IMG/VR virus record: IMGVR_UViG_3300009314_000048
Location: 1 to 35,252 of that record
DNA length: 35,252 bases
Strand: one strand, 5' to 3'
DNA from: a virus
Below the pieces are notes generated by a model. It saw only the letters and a list, made by a program, of their open reading frames with translations, did no database searches and was not told the origin of the DNA. Each line of letters starts with the position of its first letter. Positions within the stretch are counted from its first letter, which is position 1. The translations under genes were made by a program, and so were the position numbers. Positions 5,579 to 12,497 of this stretch are shown here, in pieces.

Positions 5579-5625
5579 GGACCAAGGGACCAGGGACTTG
5601 GGACCAGGGACTTGGGACCAGGGAC
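5577..5625 (+). repeat. GGGACCA/GGGACTT heptamer tract
   Basis: The clearest tract: alternating GGGACCA and GGGACTT units with an exact 7-base period. It ends in GGGACATG, whose ATG is the start of the next small gene, so the repeat abuts the start codon directly. Confidence 0.9.
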
Positions 5626-5805
5626 ATGAGCAGAACGGAACTCAACCGGACCATCACGAGGCTCGAGACGGAGAACTGCCTGCTGCGCGGCGTGATCGCC
5701 AACGACAAGGCCGCCATCAAGAGGCTGCACCGGCGACTCGCCGCCGGCCGGCGGCCGTGGTACCGGCGGATCCGCCCGCGGGCACGAGCCGCGATCGGAA
5801 TCTGA
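5626..5805 (+). CDS. Small coiled-coil basic protein
   Basis: A 59-residue frame: MSRTELNRTITRLETENCLL has heptad-like spacing of Leu/Ile, followed by AIKRLHRRLAAGRRPWYRRI and a strongly basic tail. The first 30 residues suit a short coiled coil, and the tail suits nucleic-acid contact. No good ribosome site is visible because the heptamer tract runs up to the ATG; the GGGAC units could serve weakly. It sits just before the ParB-like gene. Reality is moderately likely given its codon pattern and lack of any competing frame. Confidence 0.5.
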   Translation: MSRTELNRTITRLETENCLLRGVIANDKAAIKRLHRRLAAGRRPWYRRIRPRARAAIGI

Positions 5806-5812
5806 CAACGAC

Positions 5813-5848
5813 AGGGACTGAGGGACCAAGGGACCCGGGACCTGGGAA
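5813..5848 (+). repeat. GGGACCA heptamer tract
   Basis: Five imperfect units in the leader of the ParB-like gene, merging into its ribosome-binding site GGAAGGAG (5845-5852). Confidence 0.75.
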
Positions 5849-5860
5849 GGAGTCGCGCAC

Positions 5861-7549
5861 ATGACGACAGTGGAAGAGAAGGAAATGAAGGCTTCGGCGG
5901 ACCCGCCCGAGAAGGCGGCGGCCCAGCAGCCCGCCCAGGCGATGGTCCCGGTCGATGCGATCGCACGGGAGATTGACAATCACCGCGCCGCCATGGACCC
6001 GGGCAAGCTCGATGAACTGGCCGACTCGATCAGCCGCCAGGGACTCATGAACCCCATCGGCGTCTGCCAGCGGAGCAGGAGCGGGGCATTCGTGCTGATC
6101 TTCGGCCACCGGCGGCTCGAGGCCACGCGGAAGCTCGGCCACGAGATGATTCTCGCGCGCATCTGGCGGGACCTGGGCGACGTCGACATCGCCGAGATGC
6201 AGGCGATCGAGAACCTCCAGCGCGAGGACCTCACGCCGATCGACGAGGCCGTGGCCTTCCAGGCCCTGATCGACGCCGGACAGGGCGTCGACACGGTCGC
6301 CTCGCGAGTCGACCGCTCGGCCGAGTTCATCCGCGGACGCCTCGACCTGCTGAGGCTGGACCCGAAGGTCCGGGCCGTCGTCGCCTGCGGGCGGCTGCCG
6401 ATCAAGCACGCCCGGGCGATCGCACGCCTCGGCGACCCCAAGGACCAGCGGGACCGTGCGGCCCGGGCGCTGGGGGCGGGCTACCAGGACTCGGCGCCGA
6501 AGTTCCTCGACCAGCAGGCCACCGAGCCGGGCGAGTACGTCGAGCCGCTTCGGGCCCTGCGGCAGGGGATCTCCTGCGAGCTGCAGAACCTCGCGGGCGT
6601 CGGCTGCACCTGGCCCAAGGACGAGAAGTACGCCGGCAAGCGGGCGTGCACGGGCTGCCCGGACAATACCAACACCGAGCCTGCCCTCTTCGACGCCGAC
6701 GGCTTCACGATCAAGGGCACGTCGAAGAAGGGCAACTGCACCAACACCGGCTGCTTCGAGAAGAAGTTCAACGCCTGGCAGAAGGACCCCGTCAAGCCCA
6801 AACGCGACGCCGAGCGGGCGGCGAAGAAGAAGGCCAAGGCCAAGGAGAAGGGCGAGGCGGCCCCGGCGCCGGGCGGGAAGAAGCACCGCCCGTTCCCCGA
6901 CACCCCCGAGGAACGCTACGCCGTGGCGCTGTATGAATACGGCGAGAAGATCGAGGACGAGATCCGCACGGGCGTGCCGGCGCTGTCGGCCCTTCCGGAT
7001 GACGCCCTGGCGGTGCTCGTCGTCGCCGCCTATTCGCTGGCGGGCGTCGGCGGCGCCGGGGAGATCTACCTGCCGAACGAGCACGTGAAGGTCCCCGGGC
7101 CGCCGGCGCTCGCCGGCGGGCTCGGACACGTGGAGACGGTCGCCATGCCGGAGGGGCTGGCCGCGGAGTTCGCGGCCGCCGTGCAACTGCCCTACGCCCG
7201 GCCGGACTATCTGGGGTGGCGCGACGAGGTCAGGAACGTGCCGCTGCCGGGCGATTTCATGGAGGGCCTCGCCGTGCTCGAGGCGCTGGCGAAACGGCTG
7301 GGCCTGGCCGTCGTCGACAACTGGCCCGTCCGCCCGAGCGAGGACGACTTCTCGCCCGCGGCGGTGCTGCTGGCGGCCATCCGCACGGCCAAGCGGCCCG
7401 AGGCCACCGCGGCCGTCAAGGCCTGCGAGGACCTCGACATCCTCCGCCAGGCCGACGACGGGGACCTCAAGGGCGACTGGCGCCGCAGCTCCGTCCGCAA
7501 GCGGATCAAGCAGCTCGAGAAGGCGGCGGAAGGCGGCAAGGGAGAATGA
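5861..7549 (+). CDS. ParB-like partition/nuclease-fold protein
   Basis: GGAAGGAG eight bases before the ATG fixes the start. Residues 25-125 are a ParB/Spo0J N-terminal fold: LADSISRQGLMNPIGV (box I region), GHRRLEATRKLG (box II, GxRR type), then ENLQREDLTPIDEA. A helix-turn-helix like that of KorB/ParB follows (VASRVDRSAEFIRGRLDLLR, about residues 145-170). A Cys-rich middle (CTWPKDEKYAGKRACTGCPD and NCTNTGCFEKKF, residues 245-305) probably binds metal. The last 200 residues are helical. At 562 residues it is much longer than chromosomal ParB. No ParA is present, so a role in phage DNA replication, transcription control or plasmid-like maintenance is inferred. It overlaps the next gene by ATGA. 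Confidence 0.88.
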   Translation: MTTVEEKEMKASADPPEKAAAQQPAQAMVPVDAIAREIDNHRAAMDPGKLDELADSISRQGLMNPIGVCQRSRSGAFVLIFGHRRLEATRKLGHEMILARIWRDLGDVDIAEMQAIENLQREDLTPIDEAVAFQALIDAGQGVDTVASRVDRSAEFIRGRLDLLRLDPKVRAVVACGRLPIKHARAIARLGDPKDQRDRAARALGAGYQDSAPKFLDQQATEPGEYVEPLRALRQGISCELQNLAGVGCTWPKDEKYAGKRACTGCPDNTNTEPALFDADGFTIKGTSKKGNCTNTGCFEKKFNAWQKDPVKPKRDAERAAKKKAKAKEKGEAAPAPGGKKHRPFPDTPEERYAVALYEYGEKIEDEIRTGVPALSALPDDALAVLVVAAYSLAGVGGAGEIYLPNEHVKVPGPPALAGGLGHVETVAMPEGLAAEFAAAVQLPYARPDYLGWRDEVRNVPLPGDFMEGLAVLEALAKRLGLAVVDNWPVRPSEDDFSPAAVLLAAIRTAKRPEATAAVKACEDLDILRQADDGDLKGDWRRSSVRKRIKQLEKAAEGGKGE

Positions 7550-7719
7550 GCGAGTTCGACCGCATCTTCGTCGGCAGGCTGCTGCCCGAGAGGAAGGGGC
7601 AGCGATGCCGTATCCTGAACACCTGGCGGGGCAAGGGGCCCCACAACGTCCGCGTCGAGTTCGAGGACGGCTGGCAGATGGTCACGCCCCTGCGGTGTAC
7701 GAGAAAGGTGAAAACATGA
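7546..7719 (+). CDS. Small hypothetical protein
   Basis: A 57-residue frame that starts by ATGA overlap with the ParB-like gene and ends by ATGA overlap with the next gene. GGGAGA lies close before the ATG. The sequence (RIFVGRLLPERKGQRCRIL, then NVRVEFEDGWQMVTPLRC) looks like a small beta-barrel, of the kind seen in KOW- or Tudor-like folds, but I cannot assign it. The tight overlaps strongly suggest a real co-translated gene. Confidence 0.65.
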   Translation: MSEFDRIFVGRLLPERKGQRCRILNTWRGKGPHNVRVEFEDGWQMVTPLRCTRKVKT

Positions 7720-7916
7720 ACGCCAACGCCGACCTGATCCCCTGCGCCAAGGGATGGCAAGCGGAAATCGGTCTGGGGGCCGGATGGACCACGTATTCCC
7801 GGGTCTACCGAACCCGCGAGAAGTGCATCGAGAAGGCCGAGGCTCACGCGAAACGTCTCGGCGTCTGCCTGGTATGGAGCCCGGCCGAGGAACCGGAAAT
7901 GGAGTGTGTCGCGTGA
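7716..7916 (+). CDS. Small hypothetical protein
   Basis: A 66-residue frame, linked by ATGA overlap upstream and GTGA overlap downstream. GAAAGGTGAAA precedes the ATG. The product (GWQAEIGLGAGWTTYSRVYR, then EKCIEKAEAHAKRLGVCLVW) is a plausible small beta-beta-alpha domain. Unknown family. Its position directly before the Gp37/Gp68 gene suggests it is an accessory of the same operon. Confidence 0.65.
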   Translation: MNANADLIPCAKGWQAEIGLGAGWTTYSRVYRTREKCIEKAEAHAKRLGVCLVWSPAEEPEMECVA

Positions 7917-9073
7917 GCCAATCGAAAATCGAATGGACGGATGCGACGTGGAACCCGTACATCGGCTGCACGCGAGTCAGCGAGGCCTGCGAGAACTGCT
8001 ACGCCGCCCGCGAGGAGGACACCCGATTCCGCAAGCGTTGCCGGTGTCTGACGGCGGAGGAGAAGAACGGCCTAGGCGGAAACCTATGGGATAAAGCCGC
8101 GCCGTACTTTCTCCGCGGCCCCGTCTACCAGGGCGACGACGTCCTGCAGAAGCCCCTTCACTGGACCAAGCCCCGCCGCGTATTCGTCGGATCCCGGACG
8201 GACCTGTTCCACCCGGCCATCCCGTTCGAGCAGATCGACCGCATGTTCGCCGTCATGGCCCTCACGCCGCACCACACGTACCAGGTCCTCACGAAACGAC
8301 CCGGGCGGATGAAGGAGTACTTCGACGAGGACGACCAGGGCGAACGTGCGGACAACCGCGGGGCGGCCGTCGTCGAGTACGGATACACCGGCTGGCTGGA
8401 GGAACTGCCCTGGCCGCTGCCGAACGTCTGGCTCGGCGTGACGGCCGAGAACCAGGCCCGCGCCGACGAGCGGATCCCGCCCCTGCTGGAATGCCCCGCC
8501 GCCGTCCGCTACGTGAGCGTCGAACCCATGCTCGGGGAGGTCAACCTACGGCACATCGCCGGGCCCACCCATCACGGCCCGAACGGCGAGAAGTATACCT
8601 GCGTGCAAGATGCTCTAAGAAGACCGCGGCCCACCCCGAAGGGTTGTGCTGTTCTTGTGCCGGCCGTCCCAGGCCTCGACTGGGTAATCTGCGGGGGCGA
8701 GACGGCCCGGCCGCGGGCGAACGCACGGCCCATGCACCCCGACTGGCCCCGCGTCCTCCGCAACCAGTGCGCCGCCGCCGGCGCGGCGTTCTTCTTCAAG
8801 CAATGGGGCGAGTGGCTGCCACAGGAACACGTGACGACCGAGGTTCGCGACGCCATACCCGAGAACGTGCGCCGTCGCCTGTGGGCGGACGAGACCTATC
8901 ACGAATGGGAACCCGGCCGGTGTTCTTTCCTGGTCGGCAAGAAACGCGCCGGACGCCTCCTGGACGGACGACTGCACGATGAAATGCCGATACGGCAGGG
9001 ACCAGGGACCAGGGACTTGGGACCAGGGCTTGCCGCGACGAATCCGAAGGTGAAGACGGGAGAGAGCGAATGA
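7913..9073 (+). CDS. Phage Gp37/Gp68 family (DUF5131) protein
   Basis: The start is GTG, overlapping the previous stop. The N-terminus KIEWTDATWNPYIGCTRVSEACENCYA is the family signature, with Cys residues thought to hold an iron-sulfur cluster in a radical-SAM-like fold. Other family blocks are VFVGSRTDLFH, YQVLTKRPGRM, NVWLGVTAENQ, VRYVSVEPMLGEV, DWVICGGETARPRANARPMHPDW and AAFFFKQWGEW. The substrate of this family is not known to me. Residues about 222-250 (HHGPNGEKYTCVQDALRRPR) look like an insertion with lower GC. The C-terminal tail (QGPGTRDLGPG) is a translated heptamer tract and is probably not part of the domain. Confidence 0.9.
   Translation: MSQSKIEWTDATWNPYIGCTRVSEACENCYAAREEDTRFRKRCRCLTAEEKNGLGGNLWDKAAPYFLRGPVYQGDDVLQKPLHWTKPRRVFVGSRTDLFHPAIPFEQIDRMFAVMALTPHHTYQVLTKRPGRMKEYFDEDDQGERADNRGAAVVEYGYTGWLEELPWPLPNVWLGVTAENQARADERIPPLLECPAAVRYVSVEPMLGEVNLRHIAGPTHHGPNGEKYTCVQDALRRPRPTPKGCAVLVPAVPGLDWVICGGETARPRANARPMHPDWPRVLRNQCAAAGAAFFFKQWGEWLPQEHVTTEVRDAIPENVRRRLWADETYHEWEPGRCSFLVGKKRAGRLLDGRLHDEMPIRQGPGTRDLGPGLAATNPKVKTGESE
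8997..9028 (+). repeat. GGGACCA heptamer tract (in DUF5131 gene tail)
   Basis: About four and a half units inside the 3' end of the Gp37/Gp68-like gene, translated in frame. Confidence 0.8.
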
Positions 9074-9159
9074 TGGACGGCAGGGACCAAGGGACCAGGG
9101 ACTTGGGACCAGGGGGACGGTGCGACATCTGCGGTATGAAGTTGAAGATAGCCCTGTGA
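9070..9159 (+). CDS. Tiny CxxC peptide containing repeat
   Basis: A 29-residue frame starting by ATGA overlap with the DUF5131 gene. The first half is translated heptamer tract and the second half reads RCDICGMKLKIAL, with one CxxC. It may be a decayed zinc-ribbon gene invaded by the repeat, or a chance frame. Confidence 0.3.
   Translation: MMDGRDQGTRDLGPGGRCDICGMKLKIAL
9081..9118 (+). repeat. GGGACCA/GGGACTT heptamer tract
   Basis: Five units (GGGACCA, AGGGACC, AGGGACTT type), close to the tract at 8997 and probably duplicated with it. Confidence 0.8.
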
Positions 9160-9177
9160 GTGCCGCCGGCTGACCCC

Positions 9178-9228
9178 CGCCGTTCAATGGAAAATCGGAA
9201 ATCGGAAATCGAACCCGTCAGGGATGAG
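9178..9228 (+). repeat. CGGAAAT-containing direct repeat, left copy
   Basis: CGCCGTTCAAT, then three units of the CGGAAAT family, then CGAACCCGTCAGGGATGA. The right copy at 9548-9597 is nearly identical, and the pair flanks the zinc-ribbon gene at 9247-9531. Confidence 0.85.
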
Positions 9229-9246
9229 TAGCAAGGAGAACGCCGA

Positions 9247-9531
9247 ATGAAATTGATCTTCTGCGGGGAGTGCTGCGACATCGTGGCGCTGCGGAGTTGG
9301 CCGCGCGCCTGCGGGTGCGGGCGATCGTACGGGCGGTATGTCGACGACCTCAATGCTGTCTACGGCGGCGAAGCCGTCCCGCTGGGGATCTCGAACCCGA
9401 GCTTCGCGAAGGCCCTCCACCGCCAGCCGGCCGAAGGGCTTGGATGCCGCTTCGAGGCCTTCGTCATCCCGAGCACGTGCGACACGATGCGGAAGATCGA
9501 CGCAACCGAGTGGACGACGAAGCACGCGTAA
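9247..9531 (+). CDS. Small zinc-ribbon-like protein
   Basis: AAGGAG lies eight bases before the ATG. The 94-residue product starts MKLIFCGECCDIVALRSWPR and continues ACGCGRSYGRYVDDLNAVYG, giving CxxC and CxC pairs for one metal. Then comes EAVPLGISNPSFAKALH, which I recall from a conserved bacterial and phage hypothetical family. The gene stands alone between two near-identical 48-base direct repeats, so it may be a movable cassette. Biochemical role unknown. Confidence 0.75.
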   Translation: MKLIFCGECCDIVALRSWPRACGCGRSYGRYVDDLNAVYGGEAVPLGISNPSFAKALHRQPAEGLGCRFEAFVIPSTCDTMRKIDATEWTTKHA

Positions 9532-9547
9532 CGAATCAGAGGGACTC

Positions 9548-9597
9548 CGCCGTTCAATCGGAAATCGGAAATCGGAAATCGAACCCGTCAGGGATGA
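9548..9597 (+). repeat. CGGAAAT-containing direct repeat, right copy
   Basis: Same structure as the left copy at 9178. Its last bases (GGGATGA) include the ATG at 9594 that may start the next gene, so the repeat may have replaced the original start region. Confidence 0.85.
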
Positions 9598-10940
9598 CGG
9601 CGAGAGAATCAGTGACCAGCACGACACGGACGTCTGAGACGAGCGGACCCGCGAGGACGCGGTACGTCTATCGCATCGCCGACTGGGACCAGCTCGAGCC
9701 CGACGTCAAATACCGACAGGGGGACAAGACCCCCTTGCTCTACTTCAAGGTCTATATTAACTCCCGGCCGTCCGTCGGGATTCACAGAGGAGACATCGAA
9801 GCAAAGAAACGCGCGGTGCTGAGGGCAGGCGGCGCGTCGCTGTACGGCATGTACCTGCTGCTGTGCGGCTACGCGGGCGACCGGACCTTCATGCGAGGGT
9901 ATCTCGTCGATCACAGGGGGCGACCGGCCGCCCCGAAAACAATAGCCGAGACCATCGGTGTCACACCCGCCGAGGTGTCGTGGGCACTACGCGTGCTCAG
10001 ACGCCCCGAGATCGGTCGCGTCGTCCGAGAGGACTACGAGACCGCCTTCCGCCTGGAGCTTGCCGCACAGGCCCTCTCAGAGGCCGGCAGGCCCCACAGC
10101 GAGACCGACACCCAAGCATCCGACCCGGCGGCAAAACCGGAGACCCCCGACGAGCCTGATCGCAAGCCGACGCGACCCCAATACACGCCGGGGAGTCGCG
10201 ACGGACCCCGGCCGGGGGGGGGCGGCGGAGAATCGGATACGGTTCCCGCTACGGCTAACCTTAACGGGGAACCCGCCGTCCTTGCGGACGGCGGAAGCGG
10301 AACCGCTACAGAAACACCAACGGCGGACAGGAACGGTAACTGTGACTCGAACGAAGGGGCAACCGAAACGCCCGGCGGCGACGGGACACCGCCGGCCGGC
10401 GACGATCCGCTCCGCCCCCAGGCCGGAAGGGAACCGGAGGGAGATGACGGGCCCCAGGGCGCCGATTCTCCCCCGGTCCCTCCGGATGGCGGGGGGGGCG
10501 AGGGGGGCGGCGCGATCTGCGAGGTCGTTGCCGACCCGGTCGTCTGGGGGCGGGTCGAAAAGGACGAGGAGTATCCGTGCTGCTGGGCGTCGATTCGCGA
10601 AGACGCCGGCGGCCTGGACTTCGCGACCGTCCTGTGCCGGGCGCTGGGGTTCGGCTACAGCGAGCCCAACGCCGTGAGGCTGTTCAAGGAGAACCTGCCC
10701 GTCTACGCGAGGATCTGGCAGCGGGCCGACGCGGTCGGGCTCGACGAGGGGGCGAAGCTCGCCTTCTGCGAAGCGGCCATCGGAAAGGCCCGGAGCCTCC
10801 GGGACCAGCTCCGCGCCGCCGAGCACGGCAAGCGAAAAGCGGTCAAAAAGCCCGAGGCCGTCCTGACGAGCTGGCTCAACGATCAACTCGCCAGGGCCGT
10901 CAAGGTCATGGCGGAAGGCAGGAAGGGGGCGGGCGAATGA
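9594..10940 (+). CDS. Replication-organiser-like HTH protein
   Basis: The 448-residue product has an N-terminal winged-helix-like part (AVLRAGGASLYGMYLLLCGY, then PKTIAETIGVTPAEVSWALRVL, about residues 75-150), a long Pro/Gly/Asp-rich disordered linker (about 170-310), and a helical C-terminal domain (WASIREDAGGLDFATVLCRA to LTSWLNDQLARAVKVMAEG). This HTH, linker, helical-domain plan is typical of phage replisome organisers and DnaD-like initiators, so a replication role is inferred, not shown. The start is uncertain: ATG 9594 lies in the direct repeat, while GTG 9612 follows GAGAG. It ends by ATGA overlap. Confidence 0.6.
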   Translation: MTARESVTSTTRTSETSGPARTRYVYRIADWDQLEPDVKYRQGDKTPLLYFKVYINSRPSVGIHRGDIEAKKRAVLRAGGASLYGMYLLLCGYAGDRTFMRGYLVDHRGRPAAPKTIAETIGVTPAEVSWALRVLRRPEIGRVVREDYETAFRLELAAQALSEAGRPHSETDTQASDPAAKPETPDEPDRKPTRPQYTPGSRDGPRPGGGGGESDTVPATANLNGEPAVLADGGSGTATETPTADRNGNCDSNEGATETPGGDGTPPAGDDPLRPQAGREPEGDDGPQGADSPPVPPDGGGGEGGGAICEVVADPVVWGRVEKDEEYPCCWASIREDAGGLDFATVLCRALGFGYSEPNAVRLFKENLPVYARIWQRADAVGLDEGAKLAFCEAAIGKARSLRDQLRAAEHGKRKAVKKPEAVLTSWLNDQLARAVKVMAEGRKGAGE

Positions 10941-11176
10941 TCGTGGAAGTGCTTGGCGGGGTCATTACGATCGCGGCGGTCGCCGGGGCGGTGTTGAACA
11001 ATCAGCGGCGACGGGCGTGCTTCGGGGTGTGGTTCGCGTCGAACGTCCTGTCGGGAATCGTCCACGTGTCGGCCGGGCTGTACGCGCTGAGCGCCCGGGA
11101 CGCGGTGTTCATGGCGCTCTGTGTCCACGGGTGGGTTGCGTGGGGCAGGGCCCGCAAGGAGGGCGTCGATGCGTAG
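10937..11176 (+). CDS. Small membrane protein, PnuC-like half
   Basis: The start overlaps the previous stop (ATGA). The 79-residue product has three hydrophobic segments: GGVITIAAVAGAVLN, then FGVWFASNVLSGIVHVSAGLYAL, then AVFMALCVHGWVAWG. The arrangement, with the short basic NNQRRR loop after the first segment and a Trp near the end, resembles small phage membrane proteins related to half of the nicotinamide riboside transporter PnuC. Transport has not been shown for such half-size forms; an inner-membrane location is the safe call. Confidence 0.65.
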   Translation: MIVEVLGGVITIAAVAGAVLNNQRRRACFGVWFASNVLSGIVHVSAGLYALSARDAVFMALCVHGWVAWGRARKEGVDA

Positions 11177-11606
11177 GCGGGACATCCATGTCGACCGGGC
11201 GATGCGGTGGCCGGAGTCGTTCCTGGCCGTCTGCTGGCACTACCGCCGGAACGGCGTCGACCCCACGCGACGGATCGTCGACTACGCCGCCATGGCGGCC
11301 GACTGCGGGCTCAGCAAGTGGACGCTGCGGAAATACCACGAAGGGCGGGCCAGGCCGCGTCGGATCGGCGCGCGGCAGGCGCTCAAAGACGCCTGGGGAC
11401 TGACCGACGAGCAGCTCCCGGACGAGGAGGCATCCGGCGCGCGGCGGGGCGACCTGACGGGCCTCATGCGCACCCACGACCTGCACGACCGGCCCTGGCA
11501 GATGGTCAGGGCCGCCGACGACCACGACGAGCGGATGAGCAAGCGAATGGCGCGGGCACGGCGAGGAGAGCCGCTGTTCGACGAGGGCGAAAGGGTCGCG
11601 ATATGA
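11169..11606 (+). CDS. HTH-containing hypothetical protein
   Basis: Starts inside the end of the membrane-protein gene and ends by ATGA overlap with the DUF6378 gene. Residues 1-60 (MRWPESFLAVCWHYRRNGVD, then YAAMAADCGLSKWTLRKYHEG) look like a helix-turn-helix. The remainder is charged and helical. It may bind DNA as part of the replication operon. I do not recognise a family. Confidence 0.6.
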   Translation: MRRRDIHVDRAMRWPESFLAVCWHYRRNGVDPTRRIVDYAAMAADCGLSKWTLRKYHEGRARPRRIGARQALKDAWGLTDEQLPDEEASGARRGDLTGLMRTHDLHDRPWQMVRAADDHDERMSKRMARARRGEPLFDEGERVAI

Positions 11607-11922
11607 AACAGAGCGTGCTGAGCGAGGCCGAAGGGCTGATCCGCGGGGTGCGAAACAGCGACTACGGACACCCCGCCGACGACTTCGCCAAGACCGCGAA
11701 GATCTGGACGGGCATCCTTCTGCCGAAGCTGCGCGACGGCGAGGAAGTGTCCGCCGAGGACGTCGCCCTCCGCATGGTCGGCGTGAAGATCTCCCGCGAA
11801 GTCAATCGCCACAAGCGGGATAACCTGGTCGACGGGGCGGGCTACTTCGGCACGCTCGAGATGATCCACGAACGAAAGGCCTGCCGCGACGAAGCCGCAG
11901 GCGAAGACGGAGGCAGCCATGA
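11603..11922 (+). CDS. DUF6378-like protein, frame not closed
   Basis: The start overlaps the previous stop (ATGA). LIRGVRNSDYGHPADDFAKTAKIW and VGVKISREVNRHKRDNLVDGAGYFGTLEMI are the marks of the DUF6378 family, small helical proteins that I think of as MazG-like in context. The conserved domain ends near 11880. In this sequence the frame has no stop at the ATGA of the next gene; it stays open to 13681, through the HD gene and into the phosphoesterase frame. I therefore give the end by context. A missing or extra base near 11880-11915, or a natural long fusion, would explain this. Confidence 0.65.
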
Positions 11923-12497
11923 CCGACTGCGACTACACCTGGATGGAGACGTACAGCGGGAGGGCCTTCGACCTGCGGGCCCCGGATACGCGGGCGATCG
12001 TGCCGATGGACATCGCCCACGGGCTGGCCATGCAGTGCCGGTTCAACGGGCAGTGCAGGCGGTTCTACTCCGTCGCGGAACACTGCATCCACGTGGCGAA
12101 CCTGCTGGCGGCGGAAGGCCATCACTGCACCGTGCAGCTCTACGGACTGCTGCACGACGCCGAGGAGGCCTACATGGGCGACCTGACGAGCCCGCTGAAG
12201 GCCGCACTGCCCGAGGCCCGGGCGATCGGGGCGAATATCCGAACGGCGGTCCGCGTGGCGCTGGGGCTGCCGGCGATTCTCCCGGAACAGGCCCAGGCGG
12301 ACATCCGGCGGGCCGACGCGGTCCTCCTGGCGACCGAAGCGAAGGCCCTCATGGCCAGCGGCGGGCTGGGCTGGCAGCTGCCCGAAGAAGCCAGCGACCG
12401 GATCGCGCTGCGGTTCTGGGGCCCGGCCCAGGCCGAGCAGCGATACCTCGAACGGCTCATCGCCCTGCCGACAGCGCCGGTCCGGAGCACGGCATGA
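11919..12497 (+). CDS. HD-domain nucleotidase, YfbR-like
   Basis: AGGCAG-type purine-rich sequence precedes the ATG. The 192-residue product has the HD order: FYSVAEHCIHVANLL (about residue 50, first His), GLLHDAEEAYMGDLTSPLK (about 75-93, the HD pair), and RRADAVLLATEAKALM (last Asp region, about 128). These match YfbR-type deoxynucleoside 5'-monophosphatases, cytosolic metal enzymes used by phages to reshape nucleotide pools. N-terminal MDIAHGLAMQCRFNGQC is also typical of phage forms. It overlaps the phosphoesterase gene by ATGA. Confidence 0.85.
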   Translation: MTDCDYTWMETYSGRAFDLRAPDTRAIVPMDIAHGLAMQCRFNGQCRRFYSVAEHCIHVANLLAAEGHHCTVQLYGLLHDAEEAYMGDLTSPLKAALPEARAIGANIRTAVRVALGLPAILPEQAQADIRRADAVLLATEAKALMASGGLGWQLPEEASDRIALRFWGPAQAEQRYLERLIALPTAPVRSTA

